Source: Citromicrobium bathyomarinum (lineage in GTDB: Bacteria > Pseudomonadota > Alphaproteobacteria > Sphingomonadales > Sphingomonadaceae). From it: a stretch of 64,000 nt of DNA. A model generated the notes under the pieces. It was not told where the DNA came from and ran no database searches. It saw only the letters and a list, made by a program, of their open reading frames with translations. The stretch's first letter is position 1. Each line of letters starts with the position of its first letter. Positions 53,193-61,331 of the stretch are shown here, piece by piece. Where the stretch lies: NCBI GenBank assembly GCA_001306305.2, contig CP155577.1, positions 2,463,501-2,527,500 on the forward strand, in the 5' to 3' direction. Both the position numbers and the translations under genes were made by a program.

Positions 53193-53552
53193 TTGCATCA
53201 TTGGATCGTGTTGCAAGCCGAAGATCCAGAAGAGAATGTTCTCGTTCGCGCCATTGCCTACAGGCGACGGATTAGCGTTATGTATAATCGCGAGCGGTTG
53301 AAGCTGGACCCGCATCTCCTTTACTTCAGGGGCGAAGATGCTTTCATGCTCGCATTGAACCCCGAAAAGCCGGTCTCGCGCGATCAAGGTCCAAGGCTAG
53401 GCCAATTCAAACTGGCCGGGCTCAGCGAAGTCACCCTGGAGCCCGCGAACTTCACTCCGTTAGCCGGCTTCGACGGGCAGGCACCGCGACGTGACGATTC
53501 AGTCATCATTACAGCTATCGATTCTGAGCGATCAGTTCAGCGCCAGGCCTGA
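53193..53552 (+). CDS. Stand-alone WYL-like domain protein
   Basis: The protein of up to 119 residues has the WYL pattern: LVRAIAYRRRISVMYNRERL, DPHLLYFRGEDAFMLALNPE and LGQFKLAGLSEVTLEP. WYL domains sense nucleic acid or nucleotide ligands and usually sit on regulators. Here no DNA-binding domain is attached. The start is uncertain: TTG at 53193, GTG at 53208 and ATG at 53280 are possible, none with a strong ribosome binding site. Its last 21 bases overlap the end of the convergent helicase gene. Confidence 0.55.
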   Translation: MHHWIVLQAEDPEENVLVRAIAYRRRISVMYNRERLKLDPHLLYFRGEDAFMLALNPEKPVSRDQGPRLGQFKLAGLSEVTLEPANFTPLAGFDGQAPRRDDSVIITAIDSERSVQRQA

Positions 53553-56500
53553 AAGCACCGACGAAGCTCTCGACACCGGAACAAACAGCCGGGTGCGATA
53601 GCGGATGATCTCAGTGAAGCAGCCCTTGCCCTTGTACCAGTCGAGTCGATCGGGCGAGAACCCGGTAAGCTCAAGGCGCTGTTCGCCCCCGACCAGCGAG
53701 CGTTTCACCGTGAGTGGATCGTGGCTTGCAAGGCCCAACGGCTTGCCGCTGGCGAGGACGAGGTCGCCGAGCTGCTTTGCGGCTGGTCCGGTAATCCCGG
53801 AAAGGCCAAAGGTCTCGGCGATCGCAGCGAGATCGATATCGAGCACTTCGCGACCGATGATCGACTGGCCGTCCTCGGCAACAAGCCGGGTGACGCGGAC
53901 ATGATCGCCAGGCAGGCGCTTCCAGACCGGAAGCAGCAGCCCGGTGGCGAGATGGACGCGCTCGGTCACCGGCGACTTGGAGGCCTCCTCTTCCTCGATG
54001 CGCCAGGCGCTGGTGAACGCAGTGACGCCAATTTCTTCCCAGTGGCTTTCAGCAAGCGCCTCAAGCGTCCAGTTCGCGGACTTGAGCGGTCGCAGCAGGC
54101 GCCGACGTTCGATCACGGCCCCGTCGTCAGCGATTAGGCGCCGGGCAGGAACCGACAGCGCGACCTTGCCCGAGCGTGCGTTGCGCATCGGGATCGCGTG
54201 CGTGCTTCCAATCTCGTGCATCCGCACCAGGCGCTGCAAGCGCAGAGGCCGAAGGTGCCTCGACACTTCGAGCGAGACGAGCCGGGTTTCGGCTCCGGTC
54301 ACGGGATCGGTGCGCAGGAGTTCATCGGCAAGGACCGCGAAGTGATCGACCCTGACGGTCTCAAGGCCGACTTCAAGCGTTCCGGCTTCACGTGCAGCTT
54401 CGATCCGCGCTTCGACGAGGCCAAGGTATTCATCGAATATGGCGTTCTGGAGCGCGATCGGTAGCGCGAGAATGCGGTTGAGCCAGCGCTGGATGGTGGG
54501 GAGATTGTCGGTCAGCCCCCCATCGGGGTTTTCGAGCCGGAGGCCGGTGCGCTCGACGAAGTTGCCAAAGGTGGTGGCTTCAAGCTTGCCGTCATAGAGC
54601 AGCTGGAACCAGCGGCTGAGCGCGTCGCGCGCATAGTCGCTTTCAAGATTGTCGGCCGGGTCGAACAGGTTCTGTCCGCCCGTCTGGCGCTGGCCGCGCG
54701 TAAGCGCGCCCAAAGCGTCGAGCCTTCGCGCAATAGTCGAGATGAACCGGCGCTCGCCCTTCACATCTGTGGTGACCGGGCGGAACAGAGGGGCCGAGGC
54801 CTGATTGGTGCGGTTCGTGCGCCCAAGACCCTGGATGGCGTTGTCGGCGCGCCATCCCGGTTCAAGCAGGAAGTGAATCCGGCGCTGCTGGTTCCTGGCG
54901 CCCAAGTCGGCATGGTAGGAACGCCCCGTGCCGCCTGCATCGGAGAAGACCAGGATGCGCTTGGTCCCTTCCATGAAGCTTTGGGCTTCGGCGACATTGG
55001 CGCTGGGGCTACGCCGTTCGAGGCGCTGCTCACCATCGCGGCCCAGGACAAGCCTGCGGGTCCGGCCCGTGACTTCGGCCACGGCGTCGGTTCCGAAATG
55101 TTCGATAATCGCATCGAGCGCAGTGGCGATGGGCGGCAGTGCGCAAAGCTGTTCGATCAGCGCATCGCGCGCAGCAATGGCGCGCGGGCAGAAAACGGGA
55201 TTGCCCTCTCCGTCGCTCATCGCCTCGGAGCGAAGATTGCCGTCCTCGTCGGCGAAGACCTGCATCAATCGTACCGGGAAGCTCTTCGTAAGGTAGTCGA
55301 TGACGTATTCACGCGGGGACAGATCGATATCGAGAGCTTCGCGTTCCTCTTCGGAAAGGTCGGCGAGGCGCCGGTCGAGCATGGCCTCAGCGGTCGAGAC
55401 CAGCTGCACGACAACCGAATGGTCTTCGCCAAGCGCTGCTTCCATCGCCGGAATCAGGCTCGGCAGTTTCATCGAAAGCAGGAGCTGGGCAAAGAAGCGC
55501 TGCTTGGTGCCTTCGAAGATCGAGAGCGCCGCAGCCTTGGCATTGCGGTTGAGCGTGTCGCCGCTGTCCTCGTCGATCACGCGTGTTGCTTCGAGCGCTG
55601 CTTCGAGATTGCGGTGAATGATCGCCCAGGCATCAGCATAGGCATCATAGATTTTTTTCTGCGCTTCGGTCAGGCTGTGTTCGAGGATCTCGTACTCGAC
55701 CCCGGCGAAGGACAGCGCACGGGCAAGATAGAGGCCCTGGGCTTTAAGATCGCGGGCGACGAGTTCCATCGCCGCGACGCCGCCAGCGCGGATCTCGGTC
55801 ATGAATGCCTCGTGGGTGGGAAAAGCGGTCTCGGGTCCCCAAAGGCCTAGCCGGGCGGTGTAACCGAGGTTGGCAATGTCCGAGGCGCCGGTGGCCGAAG
55901 CATAGAGCACGCGGGCGCGCGGGAGACAGTTCTGTAGCCGGAGGCCCGCCCTACCCTGTTCGGAGCCCTTGACCTTGCCGCGGGTTGAAGAGCCCCCGAG
56001 GGCATTGGCCATGGCATGGGCTTCGTCGAAAGCGATCACGCCGTCGAAATCCTCGCCCGCCCAGGCAAGGATCTGGTCGAGCCGCGTATCCTCGGCGCGC
56101 CCCGACCGCAGCGTCGGATAGGTGACGAAGAGAATGCCTTCGGACATCGTCACAGGGTGGCCAAGTTTCCAGCGCGAGAGTGGCTGGAGATCGAGCGGCA
56201 GCCCGCCCAGCGCTTCCCAGTCGCGGCGCGCATCTTCGAGCAGCGCCTCGTTCTTGGTGATCCAGACATGGCGGCGTTCGCCTGCGAGCCAGCGGTCCAT
56301 GATGACCGCGGCGATCTGCCGTCCCTTGCCCGCTCCGGTCCCGTCGCCAAGGAAGAAGCCTTGGCGGTATTCGTGACCATCTTCGGATAGTTCCAGCGCG
56401 GTGCCTTCCTGACTGACTTTGAACTGGCCCGGCAGGTTGCGCGCGAATGCCTGCGCAGCGTAGACCAGTGTCTCGCACTGCGCTTCGGACAGAAGGCGGT

Positions 56501-57782
56501 CGGCCTGCCAACCTGCGGGAAGGCGCGGGCTAACGTCCGGCTGAGGCGCCGCGACCGAACCCATGGCGACCGATTCCACGAGCGGGGTGGGATGAACCGG
56601 CGCGCCTTCGAAAGCGATGCGGCTTGGCCGGTAAGGTAGGTAGATGCCTTTCTGTTCGGGCACAGGCGCGGAGTCGGCCAATACCGAATAGGCAAGCGTG
56701 GTCGCTCTTGCTGTGGCTGCTGGTCTCGCTGCGAAAGGCGCCACCGGCCGGATCGGCGTGCGTTGGGTCGAAGTCTTGCCAAGGAGGCGCACTGGCTTGC
56801 CGACTGGCAGGTGATGGAGGCTGGCGGGTATCTTCGCCCTTGGCGGAAGCTCGGAGACAAGCTCGTGGAGCGCGATCAGGTCGCAGGTATCTCCGGTGAT
56901 CGCGAGCGAGGACGCAGTCTGCACCTTGTCGATCACGACCAGGCGAACGGCGATACCCGTCCCGGTGCGGCGAAACACCTGCTGCAGGCGAACATCGAGG
57001 AGCAGCGATGCTTCGTCCTGTCCCTTGGCGAACGTGGAGGCGTCGAAGCCTTCAGGCATAATGGCGACGATCCTCGCCCCACTGGCAGCGGCCCGGATCG
57101 CACCACGGAGGTGACGCATGGCAGTTTCGCCGTCCTTGCCGCGTTCCTGGCTGCGGGCGAACGGCGGGTTCATCAGCACGGCCGACGGAACAGGACCGCT
57201 AAGCAGGTCGGCGATCAGTTCCCCGTCATGCGCGGTGATCGCGGTCGAAGGGAAGATGTGGCTTAGACCGTCTCGTCTTGCCGGGTCGATCTCGTTGAGG
57301 ATCAGCGAAGCGTTCTGAACGCTGCCCCACAGCGCAAGGGCACCATTGCCTGCGGACGGTTCGAGTAGGGTGCCTTGCGCAGAGACAGCTGCGGCCTTCG
57401 CCATCAGCCACGCCAGCATTGGCGGGCTCGAGAATTGTTGGAGCTCGACCTGTGCTTCGCTGCGAACGTGCCGTGGCGGCAAGGCTGCTTCGAGCCAGTC
57501 GAACCGCGCTTCGGCTTCGTGTACATTCGTCGCCAGATCGATCCGTGAGGACTCTCGAAGCCAGAGTAGTGCGCCGATCTCGACCGCGCTGTTGTAGTCG
57601 TCGATAGTCCAGGCACCTCCCCAATCCAGAACACCGGTCTCTTCGGCGAACAGCCCGGAAATGTCGGTACGGGTAAGATGACGTCCCGAAGCAAGAAGCG
57701 CGGCAACTCGGGTGCCAATGGCATAGGCCAAGGGCATGGACGGCAACTGCTCGCCGGCGGGAAACAGGTCTGATTGAAACAT
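53532..57782 (-). CDS. N6-adenine methylase / strawberry-notch helicase fusion
   Basis: This giant protein has about 1416 residues from the ATG at 57782, with AGGAGG upstream. An N-terminal methyltransferase-like domain has motif I EPSAGNG (141-147) and the NPPF motif (205-208). After a linker comes an SF2 helicase of the strawberry-notch type: Walker A GDGTGAGKGR (479-488), DEAH box (586-589) and a late GLGRTNRTNQA motif. Such proteins are backbone genes of many alphaproteobacterial plasmids and islands. They are thought to act in DNA processing or in evading restriction, but have no settled function. The frame is intact. Confidence 0.9.
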   Translation of the reverse strand: MFQSDLFPAGEQLPSMPLAYAIGTRVAALLASGRHLTRTDISGLFAEETGVLDWGGAWTIDDYNSAVEIGALLWLRESSRIDLATNVHEAEARFDWLEAALPPRHVRSEAQVELQQFSSPPMLAWLMAKAAAVSAQGTLLEPSAGNGALALWGSVQNASLILNEIDPARRDGLSHIFPSTAITAHDGELIADLLSGPVPSAVLMNPPFARSQERGKDGETAMRHLRGAIRAAASGARIVAIMPEGFDASTFAKGQDEASLLLDVRLQQVFRRTGTGIAVRLVVIDKVQTASSLAITGDTCDLIALHELVSELPPRAKIPASLHHLPVGKPVRLLGKTSTQRTPIRPVAPFAARPAATARATTLAYSVLADSAPVPEQKGIYLPYRPSRIAFEGAPVHPTPLVESVAMGSVAAPQPDVSPRLPAGWQADRLLSEAQCETLVYAAQAFARNLPGQFKVSQEGTALELSEDGHEYRQGFFLGDGTGAGKGRQIAAVIMDRWLAGERRHVWITKNEALLEDARRDWEALGGLPLDLQPLSRWKLGHPVTMSEGILFVTYPTLRSGRAEDTRLDQILAWAGEDFDGVIAFDEAHAMANALGGSSTRGKVKGSEQGRAGLRLQNCLPRARVLYASATGASDIANLGYTARLGLWGPETAFPTHEAFMTEIRAGGVAAMELVARDLKAQGLYLARALSFAGVEYEILEHSLTEAQKKIYDAYADAWAIIHRNLEAALEATRVIDEDSGDTLNRNAKAAALSIFEGTKQRFFAQLLLSMKLPSLIPAMEAALGEDHSVVVQLVSTAEAMLDRRLADLSEEEREALDIDLSPREYVIDYLTKSFPVRLMQVFADEDGNLRSEAMSDGEGNPVFCPRAIAARDALIEQLCALPPIATALDAIIEHFGTDAVAEVTGRTRRLVLGRDGEQRLERRSPSANVAEAQSFMEGTKRILVFSDAGGTGRSYHADLGARNQQRRIHFLLEPGWRADNAIQGLGRTNRTNQASAPLFRPVTTDVKGERRFISTIARRLDALGALTRGQRQTGGQNLFDPADNLESDYARDALSRWFQLLYDGKLEATTFGNFVERTGLRLENPDGGLTDNLPTIQRWLNRILALPIALQNAIFDEYLGLVEARIEAAREAGTLEVGLETVRVDHFAVLADELLRTDPVTGAETRLVSLEVSRHLRPLRLQRLVRMHEIGSTHAIPMRNARSGKVALSVPARRLIADDGAVIERRRLLRPLKSANWTLEALAESHWEEIGVTAFTSAWRIEEEEASKSPVTERVHLATGLLLPVWKRLPGDHVRVTRLVAEDGQSIIGREVLDIDLAAIAETFGLSGITGPAAKQLGDLVLASGKPLGLASHDPLTVKRSLVGGEQRLELTGFSPDRLDWYKGKGCFTEIIRYRTRLFVPVSRASSVLSGLALN

Positions 57783-57857
57783 GGCAATTCGTCCTCCTGA
57801 TGAGGGCATCGGGACGGGCCCTCTGCCGGATCAGGAATTCGAGAAGCTCTCTCTCCT

Positions 57858-58772
57858 CTACCGCGCCGCTTTGCAGCGCAGCCATGCTGTAAGTTCATCG
57901 TTCCAGTCGGTGTCGCGTGAGGATGGTTTGCGAACGTGGATCGTCCGCCCTTCGCGGGCATAAGCAGCCAGGCCACGCGACGCGGCCAACTCGCCGCCAG
58001 CATCGTGATCGACGAAGAGGTGAAGCTCGGTCACGCTCTCAGGCACGCTGACGAGACCGAAGCGCTCATTGCCCAGGGTCGCCCAGACGGGAATGCCGAT
58101 GAGAGCATAGGCCGACATCGCGCTCTCGACCCCCTCGGCAAGGCCAAGCTTGCCGGAAACTGGAGCGAAGAGACGAACAGCAGCTTCACCGAGCGCGCCG
58201 AGCGCGCGTTTCGGCTTTTCGAAAGCGGCCTTGCCTGAAGCCTCGGTAGAGAGGAACGTGCGGTGGATGGCGATCGGGCCCTCATCGAGGCTGACTGCCG
58301 CGATCATGGCAGGCAGAAAGCGGGTCCGTCCTTTCGGGCCAAGTGGCGTTCGCGGGTGAAAGCGAAGCGCCGGAGATGCGGCGAGGATGCCGCGACCTTC
58401 AAGATATTCCTTTGCCGGACTTGCACGCAGTGGCTGTGCATCGCGCCAGATCCTCAGCGCTGCCGCCGAGGGTTTGCGCGTTCTGGTCGGCTCGGGTTCG
58501 TCGGAGGTCGCTGAAGCTGAGAAAAGCGCTGGTGCCGCGAAACCTTCACGCTCCAAAGCTGCCAGGACGCTCTGCTGATTGCATCCCGCAAAGCAATGGA
58601 AGAGGATGGCTTGTCGACCGAGTGATACGCCGAGTGAAGGCGTGCGGTCATCATGCGCAGGGCAGCGGGAAATCCCCTTGTTGCCGGACCACTTGCCGCC
58701 TCGGCTTTCACAGATCTTGCGGGCGGTGTCCTCAAGCGAGGTCCGTGACACGGTAGAATTCGAAACAGGCAT
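57858..58772 (-). CDS. Toprim-domain primase-like protein with CHC2-type zinc finger
   Basis: The 304-residue protein has an N-terminal zinc finger (Cys37-x2-His40 in RCPAHDDRTPSLG, then Cys60 and Cys64 in FHCFAGC) like that of DnaG. A C-terminal Toprim domain follows, with AEGVESAMSAYALIG and LHLFVDHDAGGELAA. It resembles the small plasmid primase/helicase-associated proteins of P4 or DUF7146 type. It may prime the complementary strand after transfer. It precedes the methylase-helicase gene with a 75-base gap and starts after a GAGAGGAGAGGGG leader. Confidence 0.85.
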   Translation of the reverse strand: MPVSNSTVSRTSLEDTARKICESRGGKWSGNKGISRCPAHDDRTPSLGVSLGRQAILFHCFAGCNQQSVLAALEREGFAAPALFSASATSDEPEPTRTRKPSAAALRIWRDAQPLRASPAKEYLEGRGILAASPALRFHPRTPLGPKGRTRFLPAMIAAVSLDEGPIAIHRTFLSTEASGKAAFEKPKRALGALGEAAVRLFAPVSGKLGLAEGVESAMSAYALIGIPVWATLGNERFGLVSVPESVTELHLFVDHDAGGELAASRGLAAYAREGRTIHVRKPSSRDTDWNDELTAWLRCKAAR

Positions 58773-58844
58773 ACTGGCTCCATCGCCGCATAATTGCCCC
58801 CTCCGAACGAGCCCCTCTCCTCTCGGATGATCCTTTAGAAAGCG

Positions 58845-58876
58845 CTTTCCTACACCCGCTCGTTCTATCTATGTTC
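58845..58876 (+). promoter_or_regulatory. Island motifs before the lytic transglycosylase gene
   Basis: CTTTCCTACA (58845-58854) and, reversed, GAACATA (58870-58876) stand 57 and 35 bases before the start. The same two motifs occur in the tra control region. Confidence 0.55.
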
Positions 58877-58910
58877 TCTTTCAGATCGAGACAAGGTGAA
58901 AGGTAATCCC

Positions 58911-59501
58911 ATGCGAATGTCTCTGGTGGCTTGCGGTTGCGCTGCGCTCGCGATTGCGATTTCGGGATCAGCGCGCGCGCAGGAGTTTCAGGTCTTCGAC
59001 CATGATCTCGGCAAAGTTGAGGTTACAAGCGAGGATGGGCGCACTTTCAACCCGACTGCAATCTACTTTGGCAAGCCAGATGGCGGCGCGGCTCATGTCG
59101 ATAGAAGGTTCAAGGAAGCTTTGTACGAGCCACTCATCCGGCAAGCTGAAGCGCGATACCAATTGCCACCGCGACTGCTGCAGGCTCTGGTTTGGCAGGA
59201 GTCACGTTTCAATCCGTTGGCGATCAGTCCGGCTGGCGCGGCCGGGCTCGCTCAACTGATGCCGGGAACGGCGAGGGAACTTGGTGTCAGCAATCGCCAC
59301 GATCCAGCTCAGAACATCGATGGCGGCGCGCGGTATCTGAAGCAGATGCTAGAGCGCTTCGGTGCGATCCATCTCGCGCTGGCTGCCTACAACGCTGGAC
59401 CCGGCGCCGTGTCGCGAGCCGGCGGGATACCGAAAAATCGGGAAACACTTGGATATGTGAAGAGCGTTATCGACCGATGGATGGCATACAGTTCGATATG
59501 A
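58911..59501 (+). CDS. VirB1-like lytic transglycosylase
   Basis: The 196-residue protein starts at ATG 58911 with AAAGG upstream and carries a signal peptide (ending SARAQ). Its SLT domain has the catalytic Glu in LVWQESRFNPLAIS, then GAAGLAQLMPGTA and LAAYNAGPGAV. Such enzymes open the peptidoglycan for the conjugation channel. It is far from the other tra genes but shares motifs with the tra promoter, so it likely belonged to that regulon. It is coupled to the next gene by ATGA. Confidence 0.92.
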   Translation: MRMSLVACGCAALAIAISGSARAQEFQVFDHDLGKVEVTSEDGRTFNPTAIYFGKPDGGAAHVDRRFKEALYEPLIRQAEARYQLPPRLLQALVWQESRFNPLAISPAGAAGLAQLMPGTARELGVSNRHDPAQNIDGGARYLKQMLERFGAIHLALAAYNAGPGAVSRAGGIPKNRETLGYVKSVIDRWMAYSSI

Positions 59502-59701
59502 CTACGAATCGGAAAAGGATCAGCGGACGGCTCGAGCACCTTTCTCGGGGAGCCGCAATTGTAACCGATGCCGGAGATCACTGGGTTCTAGAAGACTATG
59601 AACCCTCAAACGATGACTTCGGATTTGAAGTTACCGCAGAGGGTATCATCGTCGGGTTCGATCGCCTTCGCGTCGAATGGCTTGGTCAGGTGTCAGCTTA
59701 G
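59498..59701 (+). CDS. DUF5818-like small protein
   Basis: The 67-residue protein starts at the ATGA overlap with the transglycosylase gene and reads KRISGRLEHLSRGAAIVTDA, then VTAEGIIVGFDRLRVEWLG. This fits the small beta-rich DUF5818 family of sphingomonads (recalled, not searched). Its role is unknown. It ends seven bases before the convergent integrase gene. Confidence 0.7.
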   Translation: MTTNRKRISGRLEHLSRGAAIVTDAGDHWVLEDYEPSNDDFGFEVTAEGIIVGFDRLRVEWLGQVSA

Positions 59702-59708
59702 GAACCGG

Positions 59709-60962
59709 TCAAGCAGCCCTCAAAACAGCAATGTTCTGCGCCTTGCCGCCGATGGAGTCGAGGAAGTCTGCCCAATCCTGCAGCATTGCACGCCGAGGAG
59801 CGAGATATTCGGCAGCATTGTATGCTCCGCGAACTTCGTTCTCTTCGTTGTGTGCCAATTGCAGTTCGACCCAGTCTTCATGATATCGGCGGATCCACAT
59901 CGGTGGATCGCCGACCTCGACCAGCTGCTCATTCGCCCAGGTGCTCGCCAGACCCCTGAAGCCGTGAACAGTTTGTCGCCCGTGGTAACCGAGCCGATAG
60001 AGACCATAGATCATCGTATTCTCGGAAAGCGGCATCTTGGGCTTCTGGCCTGGAAAGACGTATTCGCCTTCGGACTTGTTGATCATGTCTTGAGCAAGAG
60101 AAGCGGCTTGTCGCGACAATGGCACGATATGCTCGCGGCCCATTTTCATACGATCAGCGCCAATGCGCCAAACTGGTGAATCTCCGACTAGATCTTCAAA
60201 CTCGTGCTTCTTGGCGAACCGAAGTTCCTTTGTCCGGACCCATGTAAGAAGAGCAAAGGTCAATGCCGCCCGCGTAATTTCGGATCGTCTCTCACCCTCT
60301 TCCTGGTATCGCTCCATCTTGATGATGAGTTCGGGTAGCTGTGCCAGAGGCAGCTTCGCCATATGCTTCACCCGAGGACGTGGTTTCAAAGCCCCCCGAA
60401 GATGCGCCGTTGGATCGGAATCGCAAAGTCCGCTGGCAATCGCGAACTGGAATACCTGACCAATACATTGCTTGGCCCGTCGACTGATGTCGAGCGCGCC
60501 GCGCTCCTCGATCTTCCGAATGACCTTCAGGACTTCTGGTGGAGTTATCTCATGCATCATGAGCTCGCCTAAGACAGGAAGCACGTCCTGCCCCATCCGC
60601 GACCACACGCGCTTCGCATGGGCGGGATTGAGACTACTTGCTCTGTTCTCATGCCACATGGTGGCAATCGCCCTGAAGGTCTTAGCCTCTTCGAAGTCCC
60701 GACCCGGTTTGTGAACCATCGGGTCCCTGCCTTCGGCCAGCACACCCTTGGCAGCTCTCTTGAGTTCTCTTGCGGCCGCTATTCCGACTTCGGGGTAGGC
60801 ACCGAAAGAAAGCAGCTTCTCTTTCCCGTGGCACCGGTATTTCAGCCGCCAGAGCTTCGAGCCGTTCTTTTGCACGAGGAGGAATAATCCCTCCCCATCC
60901 GCAAGCTTGTATGGACGCTCAGCCGCCTTCGCTTTTTTGATCTGAATCTCACTCAAGGCCAT
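59709..60962 (-). CDS. Tyrosine integrase, P4-like, at tRNA-Met
   Basis: The 417-residue integrase has the DUF4102 N-terminal arm-binding domain (LADGEGLFLLVQKNGSKLWR, then LSFGAYPEVGIAAARE). The core carries catalytic Arg in TWVRTKELRF, HxxR in TVHGFRGLAST, and the C-terminal ELQLAHNEENEVRGAYN with the nucleophile Tyr. P4-type integrases target tRNA genes. The start codon lies 178 bases from the 3' end of tRNA-Met and the gene points into the island, the usual layout. It seems intact. Confidence 0.93.
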   Translation of the reverse strand: MALSEIQIKKAKAAERPYKLADGEGLFLLVQKNGSKLWRLKYRCHGKEKLLSFGAYPEVGIAAARELKRAAKGVLAEGRDPMVHKPGRDFEEAKTFRAIATMWHENRASSLNPAHAKRVWSRMGQDVLPVLGELMMHEITPPEVLKVIRKIEERGALDISRRAKQCIGQVFQFAIASGLCDSDPTAHLRGALKPRPRVKHMAKLPLAQLPELIIKMERYQEEGERRSEITRAALTFALLTWVRTKELRFAKKHEFEDLVGDSPVWRIGADRMKMGREHIVPLSRQAASLAQDMINKSEGEYVFPGQKPKMPLSENTMIYGLYRLGYHGRQTVHGFRGLASTWANEQLVEVGDPPMWIRRYHEDWVELQLAHNEENEVRGAYNAAEYLAPRRAMLQDWADFLDSIGGKAQNIAVLRAA

Positions 60963-60963
60963 T

Positions 60964-61140
60964 GGGGGTATCGCTACTTTTCGCTACCCCCGGAAAATAC
61001 CCCCAAAATACCCCCACACCAAATCCGGCTTCAAGCGAATGCATGCGCACGCAAGCGGACGCGAATCACTCACATCATTCTGTTTTAATTGAGTTTTACG
61101 GATGTATGCGGAAGCAAGCGAACCCATGCGGATTCGGGAT
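60964..61140. repeat. Repeat-rich attachment region between integrase and tRNA
   Basis: Next to the integrase start are several TACCCCC heptamers (60985-61015, and inverted at 60964-60970). Further on, a block of about 20 bases is repeated directly: 61043-61063 and 61106-61126 share ATGCG-A-GCAAGCG-AC, and a shorter ATGCGGATTCGGG begins at 61126. Such repeats are typical arm-type integrase sites in an attachment region. Confidence 0.6.
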
Positions 61141-61217
61141 TGGTAGCGGAGGAGGGACTCGAACCCCCGACACGCGGATTATGATTCCGCTGCTCTAACC
61201 ACCTGAGCTACTCCGCC
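61141..61217 (-). tRNA. tRNA-Met (CAT), elongator type
   Basis: On the minus strand the 77 bases fold as a tRNA. The acceptor stem is GGCGGAG/CTCCGCT, the D arm has GCTCAGGTGGTTAGAGC, and the anticodon stem GCGGA/TCCGC encloses loop ATCATAA with anticodon CAT. The T arm has GGGGGTTCGAGTCCC and a genomically encoded CCA closes the molecule. The G-T first pair is acceptable. A CAT anticodon could also be an Ile2 tRNA, but the body fits elongator Met. Its 3' end faces the integrase and is the presumed insertion site of the island. Confidence 0.92.
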
Positions 61218-61331
61218 CCAATCTTGCCATACCAGGTAAGGCATGAGGCCTGCCGGAGCGGTTAGCTCGACGGCAGGCGGCGCTCTTAGGGCGCGGTTGC
61301 GCGGCGGTCAAGGCGCTGTGTTGATGCGCGA

